Of a stretch of 64,000 bases of DNA, positions 17,179 through 26,245 are shown piece after piece; positions within the stretch are counted from its first letter, which is position 1, and each line of letters starts with the position of its first letter. Position numbers and translations under genes: made by a program. Origin of the DNA: Fluviirhizobium alvei. GTDB lineage: Bacteria; Pseudomonadota; Alphaproteobacteria; Rhizobiales; Rhizobiaceae. The stretch covers positions 27,982-91,981 of the forward strand of contig NZ_JAUOZU010000020.1 of NCBI RefSeq assembly GCF_030551875.1, in the 5' to 3' direction. The notes below the pieces were generated by a model that did not search any database, was not told where the DNA came from, and saw nothing but the letters and a program-made list of their open reading frames with translations.

Positions 17179-18672
17179 TCACAGCGTTTCGCCAGCGCCT
17201 TGCCAGGCGAGATATTTCATTTCCAGGAACTCCTCGATGCCGTAGATCGAGCCTTCCCGACCGATGCCGGACTGCTTGACGCCACCAAATGGCGCGACTT
17301 CGTTGGAGATGAGCCCGGTGTTGATGCCAATCATTCCCGCTTCGATGGCTGCAGCGACGCGCCAGATGCGGTCGGCATCCTTCGAGAAAAGATATGCGGC
17401 AAGGCCGAACTCCGTATCATTGGCCATAGCGATCACCTCGGCCTCGGTTTCGAAGCGAACGACAGGCGCGACCGGGCCGAATGTTTCCTCCCGCGTCACC
17501 CGCATATCGGATGTCACACCGGCCAGAACCGTGGGTTCGTAAAACAGGCCGCCACGCGCATGGCGTTTTCCGCCGCTGAGGACTTCAGCGCCCTTGGAAA
17601 CGGCGTCGGCAATGTGTTCCTCAACCTTTTCAAGCGCAGCAGCATCAATAAGCGGTCCCTGCTGGACCCCTGTCTCAAAGCCATCCCCCACTTTCAGGGC
17701 GGCCACCCTCTCCGCCAGTAGCCGGGTGAAACGGTCGTAAATGCCCGCCTGAACATAGGCGCGATTGGCACTGATGCAGGCTTGCCCGGTATTGCGATAC
17801 TTGGTGGCGATCATGCCTTCGACGGCTTGATCAAGATCCGCGTCGTCGAAGACGACCAGCGGCGCGTTGCCTCCGAGCTCCATCGACGCTTTCTTGATCG
17901 TGGCTGATGCCTGCTCCAGAAGAAGACGGCCCACTTCCGTCGAGCCTGTAAAGGTGATCTTGCGCACCAGCACGTTTCCGGTCAGTTCTGGTCCGATCTC
18001 ACGCGACTTGCCCATGACCACGTTGAAAACGCCCTTGGGAATTCCTGCGCGTTCGGCTAGCTCTGCCAGAGCAAGGGCAGTCAAGGGTGTCTGCTCTGCT
18101 GGCTTGACCACCATCGTGCATCCGGCGGCAAGGGCGGGCGCCGCCTTGCGGGTGATCATGGCTGCCGGAAAATTCCAGGGGGTAATGGCCGCGCACACCC
18201 CAACCGGCTCTTTCAGGACAACGATCCGGCGGCCTTTCTCCGGGGCCGCCATGATATCGCCACGCACACGCTTGGCTTCCTCGGAAAACCATTCGACGAA
18301 CGAGGCTGCATAAGCCACCTCACCCTTGGCCTCCGCGAAGGGTTTACCTTCTTCAAGAACGATCAGCCGGGCAAGATCGTCGGAATTGGCCGTAATCAGG
18401 TCAAACCAGCGGCGCAGCAGGATGGCGCGGCTCTTGGCGGGAACCTGCCGCCAGGAAAGGTAGGCTTCATGCGCGGCGTCAATCGCATCCGCCACCTGGC
18501 CCCGGCTCAGCTTCGGCAATTCCGCCAGCCTTGCACCTGTGGAGGGGTTGAACAGTTCGTACGATCCGCTCTCCCCCTGATCGACCCAGCCACCATTCAC
18601 ATAGGCGCTGGACCTGAACAGCGTCGGATCCGAAAGAATGGCCGCAGGATCGGAAGTAACAGCGAGGGTCAT
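17179..18672 (-). CDS. NAD(P)-dependent aldehyde dehydrogenase, succinate-semialdehyde dehydrogenase-like
   Basis: 497 residues, complete. The NAD-binding region begins TPWNFPAAMITRKAAPALAAG. The catalytic Glu is in ASMELGGNAPLVVFDDADLD and the catalytic Cys in NTGQACISANRAYVQ. The C-terminal PFGGVKQSGIGREGS is typical of the GabD/alpha-ketoglutarate-semialdehyde branch. It oxidises an aldehyde, probably a small semialdehyde, to the acid. Its start overlaps the stop of the ornithine-cyclodeaminase-like gene (ATGA), and the DHDPS-like gene starts 12 bp after it. The same set of families occurs in hydroxyproline catabolism, but the other genes of that pathway are absent. Confidence 0.9.
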   Translation of the reverse strand: MTLAVTSDPAAILSDPTLFRSSAYVNGGWVDQGESGSYELFNPSTGARLAELPKLSRGQVADAIDAAHEAYLSWRQVPAKSRAILLRRWFDLITANSDDLARLIVLEEGKPFAEAKGEVAYAASFVEWFSEEAKRVRGDIMAAPEKGRRIVVLKEPVGVCAAITPWNFPAAMITRKAAPALAAGCTMVVKPAEQTPLTALALAELAERAGIPKGVFNVVMGKSREIGPELTGNVLVRKITFTGSTEVGRLLLEQASATIKKASMELGGNAPLVVFDDADLDQAVEGMIATKYRNTGQACISANRAYVQAGIYDRFTRLLAERVAALKVGDGFETGVQQGPLIDAAALEKVEEHIADAVSKGAEVLSGGKRHARGGLFYEPTVLAGVTSDMRVTREETFGPVAPVVRFETEAEVIAMANDTEFGLAAYLFSKDADRIWRVAAAIEAGMIGINTGLISNEVAPFGGVKQSGIGREGSIYGIEEFLEMKYLAWQGAGETL

Positions 18673-19682
18673 TTCAGCACCGGTCGAATTGTTTGCGGGA
18701 GAGGTGTGCCGAGTCCGAGTTCACGGGCCCGGCTGAAACACATGGCTGCAACGGTCAGATCCTGAAGCGCCGACCCGACCGACTTGAACAGCACGATATC
18801 GTCGAGCGATGTCCGCCCGGGATGCCGTCCGCCCATCAAGTCGGCGAGCGGGACGAGCTTCTGGTCGAAGGAAACGCCAGCCTGCGTCGCCGCTCTCATG
18901 TCACCGGTATCGTGCGCCACTTCTTCGGTCATGTCTGCGACGATGAGGTTGGCGCGCGCAATCGTGTCCGGGTCGACTTCCCGTTGTTCGGGCAATGTCG
19001 AACCGATGGAGGCGACCGTCATTCCCGGAGAAAGCCAGCCACCCTCGAAGAGCGGCTGCTCGTCTCGCGAGCGGGCAGCGCAGATCAGGATTTGTGGCGC
19101 CGACTGCACGACGTCGCGAGCCGTGGCTTCGCCGGTGATCTCAAGATTGAGAGGCGCCATCTCCGCCTTGAATTTGGCGCGACTCTCCGGGTTCGGGCTG
19201 AACACCCGCACCGAGGAAATGCTGCGCACCGCGGCCAGCGCCTTGAGGTGATTGCGAGCCTCAAAGCCTGTTCCAAGAATGCCGACGGAAACCGCACCTG
19301 CCAGCGCCAGCCTATCGAGTGCAAGAGCCGTTGTTGCGGCCGTGCGATAGCCTGTAATCGAGTTGCCGTCGATCAAGGAAAGCAGTTCGACGCTTTCCTG
19401 ATCGAAGAGCGGAATGAGATAGCTCGCACGCTTGTTGCGAATATTGGCGGCGATCAATTTCGCGCCCATCACGCCTCCCACCGGCGCCACGCCCGTCAGA
19501 GTGCGCAGCCAGAGCCCCGGGCCGCGAGCCATCGAGCGCTGGGGAAACATGGCGTCCGTGCAGTCGGCGGCATAAGCGGCCTTCAGAGCCTCGATGGCGT
19601 GATGCCATGAAAAGATCTGCGCCAGATCGTCCGATCCCAGAAAGAGAGTCGGTTGTCCCGCAGCAGTCAATACGTCGCTCAT
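18669..19682 (-). CDS. Ornithine cyclodeaminase/mu-crystallin family NAD(P)-dependent enzyme
   Basis: 337 residues from the ATG at 19682, preceded by GGGAG; the frame is open 10 codons earlier. Family marks are LLSLIDGNSITGYRTAATTALALDRLA and the dinucleotide-binding turn SVGILGTGFEARNHLKAL, and later ADMTEEVAHDTGDM. Members interconvert imino and amino acids (ornithine to proline, pyrroline-2-carboxylate reduction, ketimine reduction). It is the first gene of the leftward operon and is divergent from the GntR regulator gene. The partner families suggest degradation of an imino or amino acid or cyclic imine (inference). Confidence 0.85.
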   Translation of the reverse strand: MSDVLTAAGQPTLFLGSDDLAQIFSWHHAIEALKAAYAADCTDAMFPQRSMARGPGLWLRTLTGVAPVGGVMGAKLIAANIRNKRASYLIPLFDQESVELLSLIDGNSITGYRTAATTALALDRLALAGAVSVGILGTGFEARNHLKALAAVRSISSVRVFSPNPESRAKFKAEMAPLNLEITGEATARDVVQSAPQILICAARSRDEQPLFEGGWLSPGMTVASIGSTLPEQREVDPDTIARANLIVADMTEEVAHDTGDMRAATQAGVSFDQKLVPLADLMGGRHPGRTSLDDIVLFKSVGSALQDLTVAAMCFSRARELGLGTPLPQTIRPVLK

Positions 19683-19740
19683 GTCCACTCCCAATGTCAA
19701 TCGAGCTTTCATTCAACTTAATTGCCAGTATTGAAGCGTG

Positions 19741-19772
19741 TCAATCACAAAATTGATTTGATATTGATTTGA
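19741..19772. promoter_or_regulatory. GntR operator candidates: tandem direct repeats plus inverted repeat
   Basis: ATTGATTTGA occurs twice (19752-19761 and 19763-19772), 11 bp apart, one helical turn. The first copy overlaps an inverted repeat TCAAT-N6-ATTGA (19741-19756). The cluster lies in the 132-bp gap between the divergent OCD-like gene and the GntR gene, a natural place for autoregulation by the FCD-type GntR. Confidence 0.5.
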
Positions 19773-19814
19773 AGCATCGATGCGGCTACGAGTGCCGAAA
19801 CAAGGGAGAAAACC

Positions 19815-20474
19815 GTGACATCAGAGAGCGATGATCTGCGTCTGCGCGCCTTCATCGACACGACCATACAGCAAGGCGAGCCGCAGCTTCCGCCGGAGCC
19901 CCGGCTCGCGGAACTGATCAATGTCTCTCGCGGCCGCCTGCGCACACTTCTCAAGCGGCTTGAGGAGGAGGGTGTGATATGGCGTCATGTCGGCAAGGGC
20001 ACGTTTGTCGGCCCGCGGCAAATCGACCCCAGTTCACCCGGATGGTCCGAAGGGATCAGTCTCGGCGACATCATGGATGCAAGGCGATTGCTTGAACCGC
20101 AGCTGGCGGCAAGTGCCGCCATTTCGGCACGCCCGGCTGACGTGGTCGCATTGGAGCGCTGCATAGCAGAAATGTCGGAGACTCAGTCTTATCTTCAATG
20201 GAAGCGACTTGACGAGCGGCTTCATCGATTGATCGCCGAGGCCACGCATAACGGTTTGCTGCTTTTGCTGTACGATACGCTGCGCAACCAGGGGCGGGCT
20301 GGTCTCGATCAACGGCTCAATGCGGTGTTCGGCAAAGACAGCGCCCCATTGGAGACCAACAGGCAACATGCCGCCATCGTTTCCGCCATCAAGGCCGGCG
20401 ACCCAAGCGCGGCAGAGCAGGAAATGCTCCGGCACCTGGACCAGGTTCGCGCCCGGCTGTTCGGGCTTCGCTGA
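19815..20474 (+). CDS. GntR-family regulator, FCD (FadR-like) subfamily
   Basis: 219 residues from a GTG start preceded by AGGGAG. The N-terminal winged helix includes LPPEPRLAELINVSRGRLRTLLKRLEEEGVIWRHVGKGTFVG. The all-helical FCD effector domain follows: DIMDARRLLEPQLAASAAI, LERCIAEM and the metal-binding-type motif DERLHRLIAEATHN. FCD proteins respond to carboxylic acid intermediates and usually repress a divergent catabolic operon, here the OCD-like/ALDH/DHDPS-like/ABC set. About 95 bp of featureless sequence (20475-20570) separate it from the IS6 element. Confidence 0.9.
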   Translation: MTSESDDLRLRAFIDTTIQQGEPQLPPEPRLAELINVSRGRLRTLLKRLEEEGVIWRHVGKGTFVGPRQIDPSSPGWSEGISLGDIMDARRLLEPQLAASAAISARPADVVALERCIAEMSETQSYLQWKRLDERLHRLIAEATHNGLLLLLYDTLRNQGRAGLDQRLNAVFGKDSAPLETNRQHAAIVSAIKAGDPSAAEQEMLRHLDQVRARLFGLR

Positions 20475-20570
20475 AGTTCCCGCCATGCCCGTATGTGCAT
20501 CAGGAGTTTATCCGACTGGAACCAGTCAGAGCGCCATGAACGTATAACTCGTCCTGGAAGGACACGACCT

Positions 20571-21475
20571 GGGCTAGTCGCAAACGTCTCAGTAGGCTGA
20601 GACTACCCAGCACACGGTGGCATTTTCACGCCTTGTTAACCTTTTTAAGCTCGAAGAGGCGCGCCAGCAGATCGTTTTGATCGTTGACGGTCCAGTCGTT
20701 GGAAAGTCCGAAGCCTTTGCGCAGCCACGCCATCGCTTCGAACCCGGCGATTGTTCCGCGTGCGGTCCTGAAGGACTGGAAGCCGCCGATCTCGGGCATG
20801 TTCTTCTTCACGCGGAAGTGGTCGCTCTCGATGCCTTGCTGGAGGTGCTTGGTGACATAATGCACCGGGTCTGGATGCAAAACTCCATTATCAACGGCCG
20901 TTTTGATCGCAGAAGGGAGGGTATTGGCGCCATCCGTGCCGATCTTTTCCGGCGATAGCAGCGGCTCGTCCTTGAGCATTTTGGGAAGAAGCGCTTGCCG
21001 CGTTGAGATCGCGCTTTGCGGTGAACAAAGTCTATCGGGTTTCCTCGGCTGGCGATCGCGCGGTACAGGTATCGCCACTTACTGCGGATCATGACGTAGG
21101 TCTCGTCAATCCTGACTGATCCACAATGCGGTCGGCGAAACTGGCGCAGCCGCTTCTCGATCAGAGGCGCATAGGCGAGAACCTACCAATTGATGGTGCT
21201 TTGGTCGACTTTGAAGCCGCGCTCGCGGAACATCTCCTCGAGATCTCTATAGCTCAGCGGATAGTGCAGATAGCATGTCAGCGCCTGCACGATCAGCCAT
21301 ACCTCGAAATGCCGTCCTTGAACCGAAGGACCGCGCAGCGACATCATCCTTCGACTGGCGCTTCAGCTTCTCGGCAATGGCATTCAGAATCATGGCTACG
21401 CTCCACAACATCGGGAGCGGAACTTCTCCGGTGATCGTCAATACGCGGTTAACCAATAAAGTTTGCGACAAACCC
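20571..21475 (-). mobile_element. Decayed IS6-family insertion sequence with terminal inverted repeats
   Basis: The left end GGGCTAGTCGCAAACGT (20571-20587) and the right end, read leftward GGGTTTGTCGCAAACTT (21459-21475), match at 14 of 17 positions and resemble IS6-family ends (GGxTxTGTYGCAAA). Between them lies a leftward transposase pseudogene. The 905-bp span fits the family. The flanking 8-mers do not match, so no target duplication remains. Just inside the left end is a short hairpin, GTCTCAG-TAGG-CTGAGAC (20586-20603). Confidence 0.8.
20626..21393 (-). pseudogene. IS6-family transposase, multiply frameshifted
   Basis: The start is recognisable at 21393 (MILNAIAEKLKRQSKDDVAA), and a DDE-core segment at about 21130-21050 reads GSVRIDETYVMIRSKWRYLYRAI. 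Frame is lost around PIDF/SAK, then the long C-terminal part resumes: LKDEPLLSPEKIGTDGANTLPSAIK, HYVTKHLQQGIESDHFRVKK and GGFQSFRTARGTIAGFEAM. Several frameshifts and substitutions make it inactive. IS6 elements move by cointegration and readily cause adjacent deletions. Confidence 0.88.
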
Positions 21476-21599
21476 GTTGCCAGTGGCGCCCGTCTTGCGA
21501 CCGGCACCTTCATCACGAAGTCAGGATGACGGTTATCGCACACCCTCTGCTCGCGGCTGCGAAGCCTGGCGAGATGGAAATTGCTCGCCCCAAGATCGC

Positions 21600-23492
21600 C
21601 TAGCGTTTCGGCAGGCCTGGCGGTCGCAGATGCCGTTTGAGAGCGGCAATGCGGAACGGGGCATTGGCGGCGCCGTAGCCGCGATAGGGACCCCGGCGTT
21701 CGACGATCTCGAAGAAGAAGCCTTCGCCGTAGTTGGGGCTGTAGAGCTGGAAATACTCTCCCTGCTCGTCGCGGTCATAGAGAATGTTGAATTCACGCAG
21801 CCGCGCCAGCATGTCATCCTCGAAGACGAAGCGGGCGGCGAGATCATCATAATAGTTGGCCGAGATCACCAGTGATACGAAACCGCTGGCCTTCAGGGCT
21901 TCGGCAGTGGCAAAGATATCGTCGGTCGCAAAGGCGATATGCTGCACCGCCGAGCCGAAGCTTTCGGCAATGAAATGGCCGGCCAGGGTGCGGCGGCTTT
22001 CCGCTCCGTTGAGCGTGATCCGCATAGAGCCGGCGTCGTTTTCAATGACCTGGCTGCGCACGAGGCCGGCAGGATCGACCACATCCACCATCGGCGTCTT
22101 GCTGGTGGAAAAGATCGAGGTGTAGAACAGAAGCCAGGTGAGCATTTCCTCGTAGTTCATCGTCTGGGCAATGTGATCGATGCGGGTCAGTCCGGTATCT
22201 CGATTTGCGGGCCCGTCCTGAACCGGCCTGAAATCGATATCCCAGATACGGGCAAGATCGCTGCCGCTATCGATGAAATGCATGAGACCACCGCCGACGC
22301 CGCGGATGGCGGGAATGTTCAGTTCGCCCGGGCCGACCGGCTGCTCGAACGGGTCGGCTCCCAGCGCCCGTGCGCGCTCGACGGTGGCCGCCGCATCCGA
22401 AACCCGGAAGCCGATGTCGCAGACATTGGTTCCGTGCATGACATAGGAGGAATGGGCAAAGCCCTCGCGCTCCGTGTTGATGATGATGTTGATCGCGCCC
22501 TGGCGCCAGAGTTCCACATCCTTGGCGACATGGCGTCCGCTGCGGGCAAAACCGAGTGTCGTCAGCATTCCCGCGAGCGTGGCTGCCTCCTCCTCGTCGG
22601 CCGCGAATTCAACGAATTCAATTCCTTCGACGTCGATCCGGTCCGGCATCGGCGGCACATCGATGCGGATGCCGGGTTCGAGCCGGCGCACCTTGTCCAT
22701 CAGATAGACGAGCGAGCGATGGCCATCCACGGAGATGGATTTCGGCGAACCGCCACGAAACTGGTCGTTGAAGATTTCAAGCGACAGGACACCATCATAG
22801 CCGGTCGCGGCGACCGCCCGCATGAAACCGGTGACATCGAGATCGCCTTCGCCGGGCATATTGCGGAAATGGCGGCTCCAGTAGAGAAGATCCATGTCGA
22901 TCTTCGGCGCATCGGCCAGCTGGACGAAGAAAATGCGGTCGCCGGGAATGGAGCGGATCGTGTCGGGATCGATGCGGCGGGCAAGCGTATGGAAGGAATC
23001 GACAATGAGCCCGACATTGGGCTGATCGGCCCGGCGCACGATCTCCCATGCATCGCGATGGTCATTGACATGCCGGCCCCAGGCCAGTGCTTCATAGCCG
23101 ATGCGAATGCCGTGCCGGGCAGCCCGTTCGCCCAGCTCATGAAAATCGGCCGCTGCGCGGTCGATTCCACCAAGGCAGAGCGGCGAGACATTGGAGCAGA
23201 TCAGAACAAGATCGGTTCCCAGTTCGCCCATCAGATCGAACTTGCGCTCGGCACGTTCGAAGGCGCGGCTGCGTTGCGGCTCCGGCATGCCTTCGAAATC
23301 GCGGAACGGCTGGAAGAGCGAAATCTCCAACCCGTGATCGCGCACCATCCGGCCCACCTCGCGCGGGCTGCCATCAAAGGCGAGAAAATCGTTTTCGAAG
23401 ATCTCGACGCCGTCGAAACCGGCTGCTGCGATGGCGGCAAGCTTCTCGGCGAGATCGCCGGAAATCGAGACAGTCGCAATCGAGGTCTTCAT
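21600..23492 (-). CDS. quiC: Fused 3-dehydroshikimate dehydratase / 4-hydroxyphenylpyruvate-dioxygenase-like protein (QuiC type)
   Basis: 630 residues with two parts. Residues 1-280 form a sugar-isomerase TIM barrel (GFDGVEIFENDFLAF, GIRIGYEALAWGRHVNDHRDAW, NVGLIVDSFHTLARRID, GVLSLEIFNDQFRGG) with the Glu/Asp/His/Glu metal set of 3-dehydroshikimate dehydratase. Residues 290-630 are HPPD-like VOC domains (DHIAQTMNYEEMLTWLLFYTSIF, VQHIAFATDD, EYFQLYSPNYGEGFFFEIVERRG). Fused proteins of this kind convert 3-dehydroshikimate to protocatechuate; the HPPD half is usually thought non-catalytic. It is the last gene of the TRAP/AroE operon, so it likely channels imported shikimate or quinate derivatives to protocatechuate. 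Confidence 0.9.
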   Translation of the reverse strand: MKTSIATVSISGDLAEKLAAIAAAGFDGVEIFENDFLAFDGSPREVGRMVRDHGLEISLFQPFRDFEGMPEPQRSRAFERAERKFDLMGELGTDLVLICSNVSPLCLGGIDRAAADFHELGERAARHGIRIGYEALAWGRHVNDHRDAWEIVRRADQPNVGLIVDSFHTLARRIDPDTIRSIPGDRIFFVQLADAPKIDMDLLYWSRHFRNMPGEGDLDVTGFMRAVAATGYDGVLSLEIFNDQFRGGSPKSISVDGHRSLVYLMDKVRRLEPGIRIDVPPMPDRIDVEGIEFVEFAADEEEAATLAGMLTTLGFARSGRHVAKDVELWRQGAINIIINTEREGFAHSSYVMHGTNVCDIGFRVSDAAATVERARALGADPFEQPVGPGELNIPAIRGVGGGLMHFIDSGSDLARIWDIDFRPVQDGPANRDTGLTRIDHIAQTMNYEEMLTWLLFYTSIFSTSKTPMVDVVDPAGLVRSQVIENDAGSMRITLNGAESRRTLAGHFIAESFGSAVQHIAFATDDIFATAEALKASGFVSLVISANYYDDLAARFVFEDDMLARLREFNILYDRDEQGEYFQLYSPNYGEGFFFEIVERRGPYRGYGAANAPFRIAALKRHLRPPGLPKR

Positions 23493-23504
23493 GGGCAGCT
23501 CCGT

Positions 23505-23981
23505 TCAGGTGACGCGGTGAACAGCAACGAGAATGCAATCGCCATCCCGGCACAGGCTGGCGAGGAAGAGTGTATCGTTCATCCAGCCATGCCGGCCGGA
23601 CGGCGCCAGAAGGACAGGCGCCGAACGGAAATAGAATTCGCTCGGATCAACCCTCTCACCGGCACGGAGCCGGGCCAGCACTTCGGGCGAAGAGACCCGG
23701 AGCCCCTCGTTCCGGACCTCTATGAGGGCACCGTCATCGGCCTCGATCGTGTAGCGCGCGCTGATTTCCGATGTGCCGTCCGAACGGACGAGCGGCCAGT
23801 CGGAGCCGCCGGGCAGAACTTTGCCCGCAAGAAGTGGGCCTTCCACGGTGCCGCCGAGAATGGGGATATGCAGCCGCTCGCCCTTCGGCGACAGGCCGCC
23901 GCTCAGGGCTTTGCCGATCTCCGCCCGGATCAGAAAGGCGAAGTCGAGACCGGGTGCTGTTGGGACGACCGGCTTTGTCAT
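23505..23981 (-). CDS. DUF3237 domain-containing protein
   Basis: 158 residues from the ATG at 23981 (MTKPVVPTAPGLDFAFL), which overlaps the end of the hydrolase gene by 4 bp. The DUF3237 barrel is visible: LRAGERVDPSEFYFRSAPVL near the C-terminus, GGTVEGPLLAGKVLPGGSDW in the middle, and ISARYTIEADDGALIEVRNEG. No enzymatic function is established for the family, though such genes often accompany aromatic or alicyclic catabolism. Here it is translationally linked between an esterase and the QuiC-like gene. Confidence 0.82.
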   Translation of the reverse strand: MTKPVVPTAPGLDFAFLIRAEIGKALSGGLSPKGERLHIPILGGTVEGPLLAGKVLPGGSDWPLVRSDGTSEISARYTIEADDGALIEVRNEGLRVSSPEVLARLRAGERVDPSEFYFRSAPVLLAPSGRHGWMNDTLFLASLCRDGDCILVAVHRVT

Positions 23982-24922
23982 GCCTGCGTGCCTATATCGG
24001 CATAACATTCGGCAAGCCAGCGGCACATACGCTCAAGGCTTTCGCGCGAGGCGGCACAATATTCCATGGCCCGCAGGTAGCCGTGAATCAGGCCTTCGCC
24101 GGCATCGAAAGCGACCGGAACGCCAGCTGCGCGCAGTTTTTCCGCATAGGCATAACCGTCGTCGCGCAATGGATCATTCTGGGCGACGGCGATATAGGCG
24201 GGCGGCAGACCGGCATGGCTATCGGCAAACAGCGGTGCGGCGAGCGGATTGCGGCGTTCGGCAGGATCGGGAACATACATGGCATTGACCGCGGGCATGC
24301 CATGGACATTCAGAAGCGGCGCATCGGCATTTTCGACATAGGACGGCTTGTCCATCTCGAAATCGACAGCCGGATAGATGAGGAGCTGGGCCATCGGCGC
24401 TTCGGCCTTGCCATTGAGTGCAATGGCAACGGCGGCGGCGAGGTTACCGCCGGCACTGTCGCCACCGATCGCAATCCGGTTCCTGTCGATGCCGATGTCA
24501 TCGGCATTCTCGTGCAGCCAGAGCACCGTGTCGCGGCATTCGTGAACGGCTTGCGGGAAAGGATGTTCCGGTGCCAGTGCATAATCGACGCTGATAACGG
24601 TCTGGCGGTTGGTCGCCGCAATCCGCATGGTGATATCGGCATGGGTCATCGGGCTGCCCTGCAGCCATGCGCCGCCATGCATGTAGACGAGTGCCGGCTG
24701 CTGGCCTCCGGACATATGGCGGTCGATGCGGACGAGGACATTGCGATCCCCGCTCGGCACGAAGCGGACCGACGTCGTGACCTCCTCCGGCTGCGGCAGG
24801 CGCATGCTTTCGGCAATATACTCGAACAGCAGACGCCGGTCCTTGGGCGAAGCCTTGGCCGGCAGGACCGACCATTTTTCGCTCCAGACTTTCAGGAAGG
24901 GTTCAAGTTCGGGATTGATCAT
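23978..24922 (-). CDS. Alpha/beta hydrolase, HSL-type esterase
   Basis: 314 residues with the hormone-sensitive-lipase family features: oxyanion motif HGGAW (residues 82-86) and nucleophile elbow GGDSAGG with Ser156. The acid is likely in NDPLRDDGYAYAE and the catalytic His in GEGLIHGYLRAM. No signal peptide, so cytoplasmic. Between a TRAP transporter and a dehydroshikimate dehydratase it may split an ester, for example an acylated quinate or shikimate such as a chlorogenate-type compound (inference). Confidence 0.88.
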   Translation of the reverse strand: MINPELEPFLKVWSEKWSVLPAKASPKDRRLLFEYIAESMRLPQPEEVTTSVRFVPSGDRNVLVRIDRHMSGGQQPALVYMHGGAWLQGSPMTHADITMRIAATNRQTVISVDYALAPEHPFPQAVHECRDTVLWLHENADDIGIDRNRIAIGGDSAGGNLAAAVAIALNGKAEAPMAQLLIYPAVDFEMDKPSYVENADAPLLNVHGMPAVNAMYVPDPAERRNPLAAPLFADSHAGLPPAYIAVAQNDPLRDDGYAYAEKLRAAGVPVAFDAGEGLIHGYLRAMEYCAASRESLERMCRWLAECYADIGTQA

Positions 24923-24934
24923 GAAAATGCCTTT

Positions 24935-26233
24935 CTAGCCCTGATAGCCGAGCATGCGCGGCAGGAAGAGGACGAAATCGGGGAAAACAGTGATGATGAG
25001 AAGGATGATGAGCAGGCCTATGATGAAGGGGGCGAGATCGCGCACGATCAACCGCAGCGGCTGTTTCGTGAAGTTCGCGACGATGAACAGCAACATGCCA
25101 TAGGGCGGCGTGATGAGGCCGATCATGGCGTTGACGACAACCACCACACCGAAATGGATGATGTCGATACCGAGCGCGTTGACGGTCGGGATCAGGATCG
25201 GCACGAAGATGAGCAGAATGGCGCCGGCATCGATGAAGCAGCCGAGAATGAGAAACAGGATATTGACAAACAGAAGGAAGCCGAGCGCCGAAAACTCGTA
25301 CCCGCTGATCCAGAGGGCGATTTGTGCCGGAATGTCCTCCTTCGCGATGACATAGTTGAAGGCCAGGGCGCCGGCGACGAGGATACCCACCGATGCGGTG
25401 GACCGTCCGCTTTGCAGGAGCGTGCGGTAGAACTGTGCGAAGCTGACGGAACGATAGAGCAGAACCGACACCAGAAGCGCATAGGCAGCGGCCACTGCAG
25501 CGGCTTCGGTCGGCGTCATCACGCCACTATAGATACCGCCCAGCAGGATGACCGGCAGCAGCAGTGCCGGCAATGCCTTGATGGTGGCGGACGGCAACTC
25601 CCTCAACGGCACGGAATCGTCGGTCGGGAAATCGCGACGATGCGACATCCAGGTGTTGACCACGAACATGCTCGCAGCCATCAAAAGGCCGGGCACGATG
25701 CCGGCGGCAAAGAGATAGCCCACCGACGCATCCGAGACCAGGGCGTAGAGCACCATCGGAATCGAGGGCGGGATGATCGGTCCGATCGTCGCCGAGGCGG
25801 CTGTCAGCGCGGCCGCATAGCTGACCGGTATATGACCCGATTTGGTCATCATCTGGATCTCGACGCGTCCCATGCCGACGGCATCGGCGACCGCAGAGCC
25901 CGACATGCCGGAAAAGATGACGCTGGAGACGATGTTGACATGGCCGAGACCGCCCTTGAACCGGCCGACAAGGGCATGGGAGAAGTGCATGAGGCGATCG
26001 GCGATCGAGCCGACATTCATGATGTCGGCAGCGAGGATGAAGAGCGGAATGGCGATCAGCGAATAGGAGCCGAGGAGGCTCTGCAGGATCGTTTCGGCCG
26101 CAATGCCGACATCCTGGCCCGACAGCGCCAGATAGATGATCGTGCCGGCAAGCATGGCTTCACCGACCGGCATGGCTGCGAGCGTCAGCACGACAATCAG
26201 TGCGACAGCGACGATGAATGGATCGAACATCAA
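24935..26233 (-). CDS. dctM: TRAP transporter large permease, DctM family
   Basis: 432 residues, about 12 hydrophobic segments, starting MFDPFIVAVALIVVLTLAAMPVGEAMLAG. Family signatures include SGSAVADAVGMGRVEIQMM and ATIGPIIPPSIPMVLY. This subunit is the Na+-coupled channel of the tripartite TRAP importer. The small subunit gene lies 12 bp upstream and the esterase gene 12 bp downstream, in one leftward operon. Confidence 0.95.
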   Translation of the reverse strand: MMFDPFIVAVALIVVLTLAAMPVGEAMLAGTIIYLALSGQDVGIAAETILQSLLGSYSLIAIPLFILAADIMNVGSIADRLMHFSHALVGRFKGGLGHVNIVSSVIFSGMSGSAVADAVGMGRVEIQMMTKSGHIPVSYAAALTAASATIGPIIPPSIPMVLYALVSDASVGYLFAAGIVPGLLMAASMFVVNTWMSHRRDFPTDDSVPLRELPSATIKALPALLLPVILLGGIYSGVMTPTEAAAVAAAYALLVSVLLYRSVSFAQFYRTLLQSGRSTASVGILVAGALAFNYVIAKEDIPAQIALWISGYEFSALGFLLFVNILFLILGCFIDAGAILLIFVPILIPTVNALGIDIIHFGVVVVVNAMIGLITPPYGMLLFIVANFTKQPLRLIVRDLAPFIIGLLIILLIITVFPDFVLFLPRMLGYQG

Positions 26234-26245
26234 ACCTATCCTCGA

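Noticed and set aside
16147..19682. Assigning the OCD-like/ALDH/DHDPS-like operon to hydroxyproline degradation
   Set aside because: The epimerase and D-hydroxyproline dehydrogenase genes are absent, and the DHDPS-like protein differs in length and motif.
20563..21483. Target-site duplication around the IS6 element
   Set aside because: Flanking 8-mers (CACGACCT and GTTGCCAG) do not match, so no duplication can be claimed.
21939..24005. 688-codon plus-strand frame opposite the QuiC-like gene
   Set aside because: Antisense shadow of the fused dehydratase; no recognisable motifs and no ribosome site.
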